Positions 45,287 through 55,897 of a stretch of 64,000 bases of DNA are shown here, piece by piece. A model generated the notes under the pieces. The model was given only the letters and a program-made list of their open reading frames with translations, ran no database searches and had not been told where the DNA came from. Numbering within the stretch: position 1 is the first letter of the stretch; each line of letters begins with the position of its first letter. The position numbers and the translations under genes are program-made. The DNA is from Fallopia convolvulus (taxonomy: Eukaryota; Streptophyta; Magnoliopsida; Caryophyllales; Polygonaceae), in contig OZ024720.1 of the NCBI GenBank assembly GCA_964016875.1, forward strand, positions 36,733,106 through 36,797,105, read 5' to 3'.

Positions 45287-46453
45287 TCATCTATCTTGTG
45301 GGGGCCCTGCATAATTGTGATTTGTATTCTGATTTCCCCAAGGTTGATAGTTGTTTGACCTGTCATTATAATTAGGTTGGTTCCTGTAGGGTCCTCTCAT
45401 GTAATTCATCTCAGCTATTGTCTCAGCGGTTCTAACCTGCTCAATGTTAGTGCAAGCAGAAGTACTATGCGCAGAAGAACCACATTCTTGACATGATTGA
45501 GAGGATTTCAGAAAACTTACCTGTTTCCTCAGACGATTGACCTCATCTTGTAAGAATTGATCTTTAACATCGGTGTCAACTTCATCTCGGTTGGGCACGT
45601 AGAGGCGTTTTTGAGTTTGTGGAGCCTGCTGGGTTCCGTACATAGCATCGTAGTTCGCCAGCTTGCCCAACAGTTCCCATGCCTCTGTCGGGTTCATCTC
45701 TATAAAACCGCACGCAGTATGCGTGTTGATGCGGTTCTTGGTCTCTGCGTTGATACCTTGGAAAAAGATTTCTTGCAAAACATATAAAGGTTGCCCATGA
45801 GTAGGGCATTGTCTAAGCATCTCTTTGAATCTTTCCCATGTTTCAACAAATGTTTCATTAGGCAACTGGTGATAAGAGGTGATGCGTTTCCTTAACTCTG
45901 TTGTCTTGGCAGGAGGGAAAAACTTTGTAAGAAATTGATCATACAAAGCTTTTCAAGTCCTGACGGACTTAGAAGGTAGGCTCTCTAACCAGTTCAGGGC
46001 TTTTCCAGTAAGTGACCATCTAAAAGCCTTTAACAGAACATATTCTAACGAGACACCTTCAGCAGCTATGGTGTCACATAAATCAAGAAAATTTCTAATA
46101 TGCTCCATAGGGCACTCAGCAGGTTTCCCTTCAAACTGAGCCCGTTTGATTAAGGATATAAATTGAGACTTGATCTCAAAAGGTTTCTCTATCGCAGGAA
46201 GCACAATGGGAGATTCTGGCACCCTCAGTTCCGGATGCATATATTGCTTGGTATTCCTTGGATAGGCATTTAGCTCTACTTGCAGTCGAGCCTTGTCTGC
46301 GTCTGCGTCGTCCTTCTCGGCTTTCAGTGCCTCCATTTGGGTCCGGAGGATCTCTAACTCTCGAGCCATCTCTTCTGCTGTGGCCCGCTCGGTTTTCTCG
46401 GAGTCAACGGTGCAGGGAACGTTCTGGTTCTGAGTAATAACTAGAGTTATCAA
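45287..46453 (-). pseudogene. Gag of element 2, one internal stop
   Basis: From the Met at 46453 the frame is open to a TGA at 45953-45955, where element 1 has Trp (TTWKTLYDAF against RT-stop-KALYDQF), then open again to a TGA at 45287-45289 that separates it from pol in the same phase. Gag core: LLKAFRWSLTGKALNWLESL, FLTKFFPPAKTTELRKR, RFKEMLRQCPTHG. Zinc knuckle CQECGSSAHSTSAC. The first upstream Met of the ORF (46453) is 120 bp from the primer site; a second at EEMARELEILRT is possible. Confidence 0.9.
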
Positions 46454-46574
46454 ACTGAAGCCTTCTTCGTCCTACCGGCATATACTGAGAAAACAAACAA
46501 AGAAAACAAAAATTAAAAACAAAAACGGGGTCGGGCTATTCCCGATCCCGAAGATAAACTAACAACTCGTTGCT

Positions 46575-46592
46575 TCCCCGGCAACGGCGCCA
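46575..46592 (-). other. Primer binding site of element 2 (tRNA-Asp)
   Basis: On the minus strand TGGCGCCGTTGCCGGGGA, three bases from the 5' LTR. Perfect complement of the 3' end of plant tRNA-Asp, 18 bases. Confidence 0.9.
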
Positions 46593-46595
46593 ATT

Positions 46596-48113
46596 TGTTG
46601 ATAGGGTTTCTCGGCCAACAAATAAATTTGTAAGTCAAGACCCCGCTGAGTACAGTGGAGTCAGGATCATTCCACAAGAAGCAAGGTTGTTTGTCTATCA
46701 ATCTAACAAAAATCAAACAAAATCAAACAAAACACTCAAGAGATGCCTCGTAACGACCTTGTCAGAATCATTACCGAGCCACCGAACACAAAAATACTAC
46801 CTAACGACCTCATAAAATTCTAATTAAAATTCGGTACCGAGGCAAGTACCCAACAACGAAGATTCACCAGAAATAATTCAATTAAAGCAAAAATCTAGGA
46901 CAAGGGACACCACAACATAGCCAAGCATAAGAATTCCGTAAGAAAATAAGATCATGCCTTTAAATAGATAGAGTCATCAACTTTCGTCGACTTAACAAGT
47001 AAATTAATCTATTTTCATAAACTAACTCACTCAATTGCTTGTTTTGGATCTAAAGCTTGAAACTTTCGTTTTCAAACAATATCAACCTTCAAGTTACTAA
47101 CTTTCTCTTTCAATCAAGTTAAAACTCAAATTACCTCAACATTCGTTTCGGTATTAAGCACAACAAACAATCTCAATAAAAGATAAAAGGCATTCACATC
47201 ACACAATCTTACTCATCAAACATACTCGACTATGCCGGGCTTAACCCCGACCCTAGAAAAATAAACTACTCACTACTCATTATTAAGAAACTAAAAACTT
47301 CAATAAAAACAAACATTGAAAAAAAAACCAAACTTAAATTAATAACAAAAATATTGTCTTATAGAGATCCAGAAGAAAACCCGAAAAACATACACCGAAC
47401 CAAAAACACGATCAACGAACCCGGAAACCGTCGTCTACCGAACCTCGTCACCGACTTCCGATCCAATTCTCTCTCTTTCGGCCTTCCCCAAAATCTTCTC
47501 CAAATCAAGCCCCCCCTTTCTATGCTAGATAGAAGGGTATTTATACTAAAAAACCTAAAAAACTAAAAAGGCTAAAAGATATAAACTTTCCTAAAAAGAT
47601 AGAAACAATCTCTAAAAGATAGAAATAAAATCTAGAAAGATATTAAACCCTAAAATACATATTCTAACAACCCCAAAAGATTCTAAAAAGATACTCAACC
47701 GATACGGAAATAAATTCCCGCTCAGGATCGGTGAATAATAAAAATAATACTCGAAATCTTTCTCTTCGTGGCCTCGTTAATGACCCTTCACATCCTCGTT
47801 AACGAGCCTGAGGTTTGTTTTCTTCAACACCTCCTCTTATACTCTTGAGCTTCGACTTCTTCAATCTTGCACTCCTCCGTCCTTCGCTGTAATGCTCCAA
47901 ATTCAGTTCCATTTAGCTCCTTTCCTCGCTAAAACCTGCAAAATTCACAAAATAGCGTAGATTCCACTCTTTTCACAAAATTATGCAAAACTAACTAAAA
48001 ATACTCAAAACTAAATCTAAACTAAACAAAACAAAACCTAATAAACAAAGAAAACCTATCAAAAACTAAACAAAGAAAACCTATCAAAAACTATACTAAA
48101 AATGCGAACATCA
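46596..48113 (-). repeat. 5' LTR of element 2
   Basis: 1518 bp, TGTTGATAGGG...GCGAACATCA. Contains an extra motif pair at about 47774-47812 absent from the 3' LTR, and a short tandem duplication of ACTAAACAAAGAAAACCTAT near 48060. Confidence 0.92.
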
Positions 48114-48744
48114 TGGATTATAAAGATTTGGAAGATGAAGATTGAGGGATAAAGATAGGGTGGTGATATTAATGAAATTAATTAGTGGTGATATTATTCA
48201 TTTTATGTAATTGGGTTGTGAGAAGCTCATAGTATTCATGTAATTGTATGATGATATTCATCTTCAATTTAATATATATTCAATAAAAACGGATGAATCC
48301 TATTCCATGTAACACAAGTACATATTCATTGTTTATCACGATGGTATTCACCATAACTCATGTACATATTCTTTTATCACAATGGTATTCACTCGACAGA
48401 CTGCAATGATGTATATTCATTGTTCATCACGTTGGTATTCGTTCATTTGACATGTTATGAGATTACTAATGAAAAATTACATCAATATTAATTATTTTTA
48501 AAAATAGAATCTAATCAATATAAAAAATATCATTTTTTTGAGTTTAAAAATAGGAGAGAGAGTTTGCTACTTTTAAGGAATATGAGTTTATTTAGGAAAA
48601 TAAAATCTACTATAGTAATATTCACCCCATTTCACTTAAAATGAAACATTAAATCTGACCATTAATCCATTCTAATCCAACACACTATATTCACCCTCAC
48701 TTTCTACTATAAAACCCTTTCTACCAGAACCTCCCCCTATATAT

Positions 48745-49905
48745 GTTTTGGTTCAAGTGAGGACCACTCTTGTGGTAAGGACTTTTGCTTAAAGTGAGGA
48801 CCAATATCAACCATTAGATTTACCTCATCACTATATATTGGATGGTTAAGATTTTTTTATTTTATTTTTTTATTTATTTTACTTATTTTATTTATTTTAT
48901 TTATTTTATTAATTTTTTATTTATTTTTTATTTTTATATTTTGTTCTTTGTTTTAAATAATTTAAAAATGCTAAATACGGTAGTTCAATTTTTATATACT
49001 ACGAGTTCATTTTTATACACTAGAAGTTCAATTTTTTATGTTAGGAATTCAAATTTCTATATTGTATGAGTTCAATTATTATATTCTACAAGTTCATTTT
49101 TTTATCGATGATAATTTCAATTTTTATGTTCTTTAAATTTATTTTTCAAATAATTAAATGTTCACATAACTAAGAAAAATAAATGATTTTTTTCAAAATT
49201 TTGTATTTTGTATTTTATTTTTTACCTTTTAAAATTATTTTCTTATTTAAAAAAATCTTTAAAAATATTAAAAATGACATGTCAATTTTTTTATACTACG
49301 AGTTCATTTTTATACACTAGAAGTTCAATTTTTTATGTTAGGAGTTCAATTTTCTATATTGTATGAGTTCAATTTCTAAATTCTACGAGTTCGTTTCTTT
49401 TATCTATAATAAGTTCAATTTTTATGTGCTTTGAGTTCATTTTTCATATAATTCGATTCTGACATAACTAAAAAAATAATTGATTTTTTCTCAATATTTT
49501 TATATTATTTTTTCGGTTTTTTTTTTACTTTTTTAAAATTATGTTCTTTTTCTAAAAAAAGCTTTAAAAACGTTAATATGACAGTTCAACTTTTATATAC
49601 TTTGAGTTTATTTTTAAACACTAGAAGTGCAATTTTTTATATTAGGAGTTCAATTTTCTACATTGTATGAGTTCAATTTTCATATTTTACGAGTTCATTT
49701 CTTATCTATGATAAGTTCAACTTTTATGTGCTTTTGAGTTCATTTTTTATAAAATTAGGTTTTCACAAAAGTAAAAAAAAAAAATTGAAAAAATCTTGAC
49801 CATTTAATACATAGTAAATGGGTAAATTCAATGGTTGAGATTAGTCCTCATTTTAAGCCTAGTTCTTACCACAAGAGTGGTCCTCATCGGAACCATCCCC
49901 TATAT
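48745..49905. mobile_element. Terminal-inverted-repeat element C with internal tandem repeats
   Basis: About 1.16 kb, non-coding. Left end AAGTGAGGACCACTCTTGTG (48755) mirrors the right end (49872-49893, CACAAGAGTGGTCCTCAT); the inverted repeat continues for about 80 bp, through CCAATATCAACCATTAGATT at the left. (TA)n lies at both ends. The interior has three copies of a roughly 300-bp unit built of GAGTTCAATTTTTTAT-like phrases. It abuts element B. Confidence 0.75.
48970..49760. repeat. Three tandem units of about 300 bp in element C
   Basis: Equivalent phrases ACGAGTTCAT/TTGAGTTTAT occur at about 49001, 49298 and 49601, with ACACTAGAAGTTCAATTTTT-like sequence after each. Units diverge by substitutions and small indels. 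Confidence 0.75.
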
Positions 49906-49910
49906 ATATA

Positions 49911-49968
49911 GTCCTCATTTTGAGCCTAGTTCTTACCACAAGACTGGTCCTCACCGGAACCATCCCCT
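49911..49968. repeat. Extra copy of the element C right terminus
   Basis: AGTCCTCATTTTGAGCCTAG through GGAACCATCCCC repeats the right terminus of element C (49842-49900) after a short TA tract. It is a solitary terminal repeat or the end of another member. Confidence 0.75.
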
Positions 49969-49974
49969 ATATAT

Positions 49975-51003
49975 ATATTGAATGATATGCACTCTTGCAG
50001 AAATTCGACAAGGGAAATAAGAGAGGCAAGATAATGGAGACTTTGAGAGCAAATCGAAGTACATATTCCTTTTTATAAAGCTAAATGTTTCAAGGAATTT
50101 TTTACCCAATGCACTAAGGATATAAGATAAAAACCTTAATTTGAAAAGATTTTACTAGTTTTATTTATTTAGGGATTTTATTTTATTTTTCGAAAGATTT
50201 ATGACTTTCTTCTTAGAGTTTTAGATTCTAAAAGACGGTTTCTTATCATAGGTTGAGAAAGACCGATGTTTTAATTTGCTTTTTTAATAATTCACAATCT
50301 ATTCATGCAAGAGAAAAGAAAAATGTCCTATTACAGCACAAGTAAACAAAATGTACCCTACCCCAACTTTGCACAAACTCTTATTTAGTTTGGCATCAAA
50401 GTACAAAGGGCCGGGGAGAAAGAAAGAGAAATCAAACAAATTGTACAAAAAAAAAAAAAAAGAATTAAATTGAATATTATATGATCATACTAATGAACAG
50501 AAGGTATATATATATAAATATATATCCCCAAAATGAAGATGATTTTGTAAAAACACTGGTGCTGATTTTGATGCCCATATATTATATATAGAGACGAGGC
50601 TCCTATCTTTTCACCTTTAAGCACAATCCTTCTGGGTTTAATTGTCGGTTGACAGCAGCCTTTTTCTTGCCCCTCTATTCATTTGTTTTCTATATATTTC
50701 TCCTTTTCCACAGTTTCACATGAAGATTTGTGGGTACACAACAGTTAAGTTTCAGTTGAGCTACCAAAGAGAGAGAAGGTAGGCAGGAATAATATATAAA
50801 GTAGAAAAATGGCAAAGAAGGAAAATTAAAGAAGATATCGTTTCTTGCTTTTCTACTATATATATATATAGTATTTATATATATGTGTGTATTTTTCTTG
50901 TATATATTTTCTTGAATTTTTATCTTCCTTCTAGTGGCCAGTGGGGTATTTTATGATTTTGAATTTCTTTTTTTTTTTTTTTATATTGTTGGGGGTTGCT
51001 CTC
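49975..51003. other. 3' flank of the NAC gene
   Basis: No gene seen. The part next to 51003 should be the 3' untranslated region of the NAC gene (minus strand). It holds a (TA)n tract near 50855-50885, a T run at 50969-50982 and several short AT repeats. I could not fix a polyadenylation site. Confidence 0.4.
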
Positions 51004-54000
51004 CTACTCATGATGATTTGGGTTGTCAGGGTTATGCCAGAAACTGGTGGAGTACTTCATCAACCATTCTGCCTCTTGTGGGTTTGTGATGGATGACTCC
51101 TGCAAAATGCCATGAAACAATGAAAAAAAGGGCCATAAAATGCCAAAACAAGAATGTCAGAGGAAATTAGGTCTAAGATTACACAGTTGATTTCAAGGAA
51201 ATTATGGAGAAGCTGCCTATTTTGTCTTCTAGTTTTCATCTGACCTATTTTTGTCTTCTAGTTATGACATCTAACGAAAATCATAAATGTGTTCTTGTTT
51301 GTTTTTTTGTAGTAGAAGAAAGTTCCCTTCTTTTGTTTTGCATCAGGACGGTGGGTTGCATAGACTTGTAGTGTACCTGTTCAATTTTGGATTTGGATGG
51401 ACATTTCTTGTAGGGGATCCAGATCTTGTTTCAATGGAGTTGGTAAAAAACTCTATAGGTAATGTTTTGAACAATATCGATGGTTACATACAAAATGAAT
51501 AATTATGCATGATTTTTTTCTTTTCATATCAACTCATTATTATTTTTTTTAATCATTTTACTTAGGGTTTATTAATTTACTTTAGGGTTTAAAATTTTAT
51601 CAATGGTTTTTAATATTAAACTTCATGGGAAAAAGACCCTAGGGTGACAAAAATATTTCCCATTTCTGGATTCACGGAATATCAAAGTATAGTGTCTTCT
51701 TTTTTTGGTAGAAAAAGTATAGTGTCTTCTATGCATTCTGTGTACGTGTACTAGAGAGTCAAGGCTAGTGCCCACGGGGCGGTTTCCTACTTAGTACTTA
51801 CTATTATAGCACAAAGATATATATTTTCACAGTGGAGATGATGAATGTCTAACACTAAATTATGTTGGTAAAAAGATTGACCAAATTAAATCCAATGAGA
51901 TAATAATAGGACATCAATTAATTTGATCACATGCATACTATATAGCTAGTTTAGGATGCAAATTACGATCCTTTTCTTAAAATGTTTATATTATGCATAT
52001 CTTAAAGGTCCATATTTTGGTTGGGTAAAACAATATATGCATTAATACTCCACTAGAAGGATAAAGTACGTGATGAAGCTTCTAATTAAATATGGATGTA
52101 CAAATTAAGATGATAGGCTTTAACCAGAAAGATATGATCATTCACATCAATGTCAATATTTTTAAAGAGTAGAACTAGTCCTTTGAGAATTTTGAAAAGT
52201 TAAGGTAGAATAAAGAAGAACGAAAGAAAAGAAAATCACTAGAAATATACTATGGTTTGGAGACACAATTATACTCAGTATGAACAAAGAGGGGAAAAGA
52301 GAGAAGACGTGATAGGGATATTGTTTGGACACACTTCATAGAAGGTATAATAGTATGTTAAAGTTACACCGAAAGATATATAGAAGAACAAAGTAGTTAA
52401 AGGAATGACTTTATCCTTGTTAATTAACTAACCTTTCTTCATCTCTCTACAAAAACTAACCATCCATCTTACTCTCAAAGAGGAAAAAATCACTAGCAAA
52501 AATTAATCTGCAAATTTTTTTAATGAACGTAATAAAAACATCATCCCTTGTTTAGCTAGACATCCTTTTTATAAATTAAGTTGGAAAAACAAGTTCAATA
52601 ACTAATTTTATTTTCATGTTGAATGTACATGAGAGTTTTGGGTTAATTTTGATCTAGATCTCCAAATAAATCTGATGTTCTTGCTCTAAGATTTGAAGTA
52701 GGAAGTGTCATGTAACAAGCAAGATTAGAAATAAAAAGAAGTAAAAGGGAATAAAGAGAAAAAGGAAAAGAAGAAAGTTGCATGGCTATATACATCTTTT
52801 GCTACTTTTAATCCCTTCTTGTTACTTTTCTTCTTTATATTTTATTATTTCTCTGATATGTATGTGATTAGATATTTCATGCAAAATAAAAAAAAAAGGC
52901 CTACCAAAGCATCATAAGTTTCAGGGTCAAAAAGTTTTGGTGCTAATTTTGAGAATAGTAATTAAAAACATGATTAAATGTAATTAAGTTACCTCTTTGA
53001 TATCAGTTGATGATGATGAAGTGCAACCCATTATGATTTCCTCCAAACCAGATGCAGACCTTCCCCCTATTTTATGATGTTGTTGCTCTGTCTGCTGTTC
53101 TGCTTGATGTTGCTGCTTCTCATAATTAAGTTTTGCATACACAATAAAACAAAACATCACCATGATCATGTTTAATGATGATATCATAATCACCACATAT
53201 TTGAACAAATTAGAAGAAATACTGCCTGTTCTGCTTTTTTTTTTTTTTGGATGCAGAAATATATTATTTATTGACGGAAAGAGAGTACACATATATTTGT
53301 AATACTTGTATGTCTACATGCATGTGATTGGTCTTAGCTTTGTAAAAATCTACCAGACCAAAAAGTTCACGATGAACATGGAATACCATAACTCGATCAC
53401 TCTGAAAGGATCCCATTTTTTTTAACCACCGAGTATATATAAAATTAAATATGAATACAAGAAATAGACAGATGATCAGAATTTCAAAATTCAAAGCAAC
53501 TATATATGTATATTTATTACTACATATTGTAGTTATAAGCTAGCCAATACTTCATGTGGAGAAAAGGGATGAGAAGGGGTAGTTATTAATATAATATAAT
53601 AAGTACCTGAAAAGTGTGGTTTGGGAGGATGATTCTGGGGACGTGAAAGGAGTCATGATGATGATGATGACCCAGCATGATGGAGGCGTGGTGCAGTGGA
53701 GGCGGGGGTATCATCTGCTGTGAGATGGGATGAGTAGTTGGCCTGCTGACGTGGAACGCCATCTGCTGTTCCAGCTGCTGCATCATCTGCTGACGTGGCT
53801 GCTCCTCCACTGCTGACGTCCCATCATCTCTCATTCCTCCTCCTCCTCCTCCTCCTCCTCCTCCTCCTCCATCCTTTGTACGTACGTAGTAGATTCACAC
53901 ACACAATCATTATTCATTAATTCCCATCTTGAGATTTTTGTGTTTAATTAATTAATTAATACAGTAAGTAATAAAAGAGATTGATTGATGTATACAAGGT

Positions 54001-55065
54001 ACCTCATCAAATTCTTTTCTAAAAGGGACGACATAAGTGAAAGGATCACCACCCTTGTTCAACTGATGATGACTCTCCAAGCCGGCACAAGAGTAAGCCG
54101 CCGCCGCCGCCGGCATGGCTGGTCCACCCACCACCCCAAGCGTCGAATCAACAACGGCCGCGGAGGAGATGGAATTCCTCTCGAGCCAATTGCACTGCCT
54201 GGGCTGCGTTTGGTAGAAGATCTTGGAAACAACCAGCTCTCCTTCCCTCTCCTCCTCATGCTGGCCCAGGTGGTACTGGTGCATCACCCAGTTGGTCTTC
54301 TCGGGTTTTCGGTTCTTCCCGAAGTTGGTGTAGAGGACCAAGATCTTCTTGCAACCCATTTGTTTCCCGTTTACCAATACGGGTCGGGTCTTGCCCGTTT
54401 TGTGCCAGCGGGTCTCCCCTCCTTGGAGGTGGTCGCATTCCGTCTGGATCTTCCTCCTCTTCCGGGTCCCCGTCGTGTACGCCTTTGATGGCCTGTGGAA
54501 GAAGTGCCGGCTCAACCCATCCTTACTCACTCCTTTAATTAATTGCATCCATTTTTTTTAATTAATTAGGTGGTTAGATTAATTTAGGTGTAACAACTTA
54601 AAAATAAAATTTAGCCCTTGAAAAATGCATACCAGGAAGCTTCTCAGGATGGGTGTAACAAATGCCGTCTTCACCTTGAATAGTAGGGATGAACTCGTCG
54701 ATGAGCGGGTGAGATTTGTTGCTCTTCCCTGCTTCCACCTTGGCTTCCAGGTGCTCTATCAGCTCTTGGTCTGTTGGGTCAAACTTCACACCTGCCGGTA
54801 AACCTACCCAATCCTCCACAACCCCAATCCCAACATATGAGTTCAATAATCAACCAAAATAAAATAAAATATCAATTCAATAATAAATTAAAATTTATTA
54901 TTAATATTATTTGTAGTTCATTAAACTTACTGGCTTGGATCCCTCAAGCTTGTGACCGCATCCAGGGCAGTGTCTGGATCCAAAGACCTGGTGCTCTTCG
55001 AGCTTGGCGTCGATGAGGTCCGAGGCCGTGGAGGCCGACCTTAACTGACCCTTATTGCTATCCAT
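51004..55065 (-). CDS. NAC domain transcription factor, NAC075-like
   Basis: DNA-binding transcription factor of the plant NAC family, acting in the nucleus. Six coding exons, minus strand: 54931-55065, 54633-54813, 54003-54532, 53607-53873, 52993-53118, 51004-51099; phases agree and give 444 residues. N-terminus MDSNKGQLRSASTASDLIDA with CPGCGH. The NAC domain runs from DWVGLPAGVKFDPTDQELIE through HPLIDEFIP, GICYTHPEKLPG, SKAYTTGTRKRRK (basic), RWHKTGKTRPV and NWVMHQYHLG to VVSKIFYQTQPRQCNW. After it come a poly-Gly run, Gln- and His-rich stretches and conserved C-terminal blocks GGRSASGLEEIIMGCTSS and EAEWLMKYS. These blocks together match the NAC075 group of Arabidopsis as I remember it. 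Every intron starts GT and ends AG; the last is 1.9 kb. No disabling change was seen. A copia element lies upstream in the leader or promoter. Confidence 0.93.
51100..52992 (-). other. Long last intron of the NAC gene
   Basis: 1.9 kb, GTAACT donor at 52992 and TTTTGCAG acceptor at 51100. AT-rich; a short open frame at 51287-51502 on the other strand shows no known motif. No transposon recognised. Confidence 0.7.
53837..53873 (-). repeat. (GGA)n repeat coding for poly-Gly in NAC exon 4
   Basis: About eleven to twelve GGA codons at the start of exon 4, just after the acceptor AAAG/GATGG. A trinucleotide repeat in the activation part of the protein, likely length-variable. Confidence 0.85.
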
Positions 55066-55897
55066 ATAATTTCCTACAATTAGAAATTAATCTATTGTCA
55101 CCTTATTTCCCCTTTTCTTTTCCTGTTTGCTTCTTCCCTACTCAAACGTTGAGCTTGCGCGTCAATTTGATTTTGATATCGTCTTCAGTGTTCATTAACA
55201 TTCCACCTCAATCCATTATTACTTGTCGCAATCAAACACCAGCTTAATTGATTGTCTTACTTCTTAATTCCCCCTTCTTCTCTTCTTCTTCCGGCTGTGA
55301 AAACCTGCGGAGAAGGGCATGTTAGGTAGTCAATTAAATAAAATTTGAAGTTTCAAGTGCTCATAGATGTGACAAGGAAGAGGACATGTACTAGAAGATT
55401 CAGTACAAGGGGAAATAGGGTTTTTGGAGCAAGAAATAAAAAAAAGATGGAATAATTGAAAGGCTAGATCTTTCTCGGCTGTATTTAATTCAGATGAAGA
55501 ATTTAGAAGATACCCAGATAAGTATTTGCCTTGAAAAGAAATGGGTTCTTCTTAGAAATACCTCTAGGCGGGCGACGAGGAAGAAGAAGAAACCAATTCA
55601 AGCCCACAAAAAAAAAAAGGCTATACCCAAGAAGAGAGGGGCCAGAAATAAAACAAAAAAAAGAAAGAAAAGAATTTTTTTTTAAAAAAAAAAACGAAGA
55701 GAGAGAAAAATGATATCCCCAGCCAGAACTTGCCCTCTACTTTATCTGAAGCCTGCAAGATAAAGAAAAAGGCAAGGAGAGTACCTCAAGAGAATACCTA
55801 AATCAGAGCCACCACTTTGCTTGCTAATTTAAGCTCAAAGAATCAAATAAGAAGAGAGAGATTATCTGAAAACAGACCAACTTTGTGTGTTTCTTTA
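55066..55897 (-). other. 5' leader of the NAC gene, part next to the ATG
   Basis: Eight bases upstream of the ATG lies TTGTAG/GAAATTAT, a good 3' splice site at 55073-55075, so the leader probably has an intron just before the start codon. A candidate donor CGCAG/GTTTTC is at 55304. Upstream DNA is rich in CTTCTT and TTCTCT runs on the minus strand, as in many plant leaders. It ends at the copia insertion. Confidence 0.55.

Larger units (their letters stand above)
34573..48113 (-). mobile_element. Athila-like Ty3/gypsy retrotransposon 2, nearly full length
   Basis: Minus-strand element of 13.5 kb: 5' LTR 46596-48113, intact tRNA-Asp primer site, gag, protease, reverse transcriptase, RNase H, integrase, then an extra 546-residue ORF in the position of env, polypurine tract, 3' LTR 34573-36052. 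Flanks TGGAG (34568-34572) and TGGAT (48114-48118) look like a 5-bp target duplication with one change. Gag-pol is one frame broken by only two TGA codons (45953 and 45287). Beyond the stops, a reverse-transcriptase catalytic Asp is Glu and an integrase zinc ligand is Tyr. Inserted in TIR element B. Confidence 0.94.
32588..48740. mobile_element. Terminal-inverted-repeat element B, split by Athila-like element 2
   Basis: About 2.6 kb once element 2 is removed (32588-34572 plus 48114-48740). Left end GGTTCTGGTAAAAAGCTCTT (32598) is the inverted counterpart of the right end at 48,690-48,733 (CTACTATAAAACCCTTTCTA, then CCAGAACCTCCCCC). It starts in the (TA)n tract where element A ends. The GATATTCAT word occurs many times in both halves (for example 33700-34470 and 48160-48440), which supports their belonging together. 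No ORF of note. Confidence 0.65.

Noticed and set aside
48842..49069. Phe/Tyr-rich frame in element C
   Set aside because: Composition artefact of T-rich repeats.
31354..49975. Helitron identity for elements A, B and C
   Set aside because: Long inverted termini and lack of a 3' hairpin with CTRR end speak against it.
51287..51502. Possible gene inside the last NAC intron
   Set aside because: 71 codons, no motif, no splice or start context of note.
55494..55713. Lys/Arg-rich plus-strand frames near the NAC leader
   Set aside because: Products of a purine-rich stretch complementary to the CT-rich leader; no motif.
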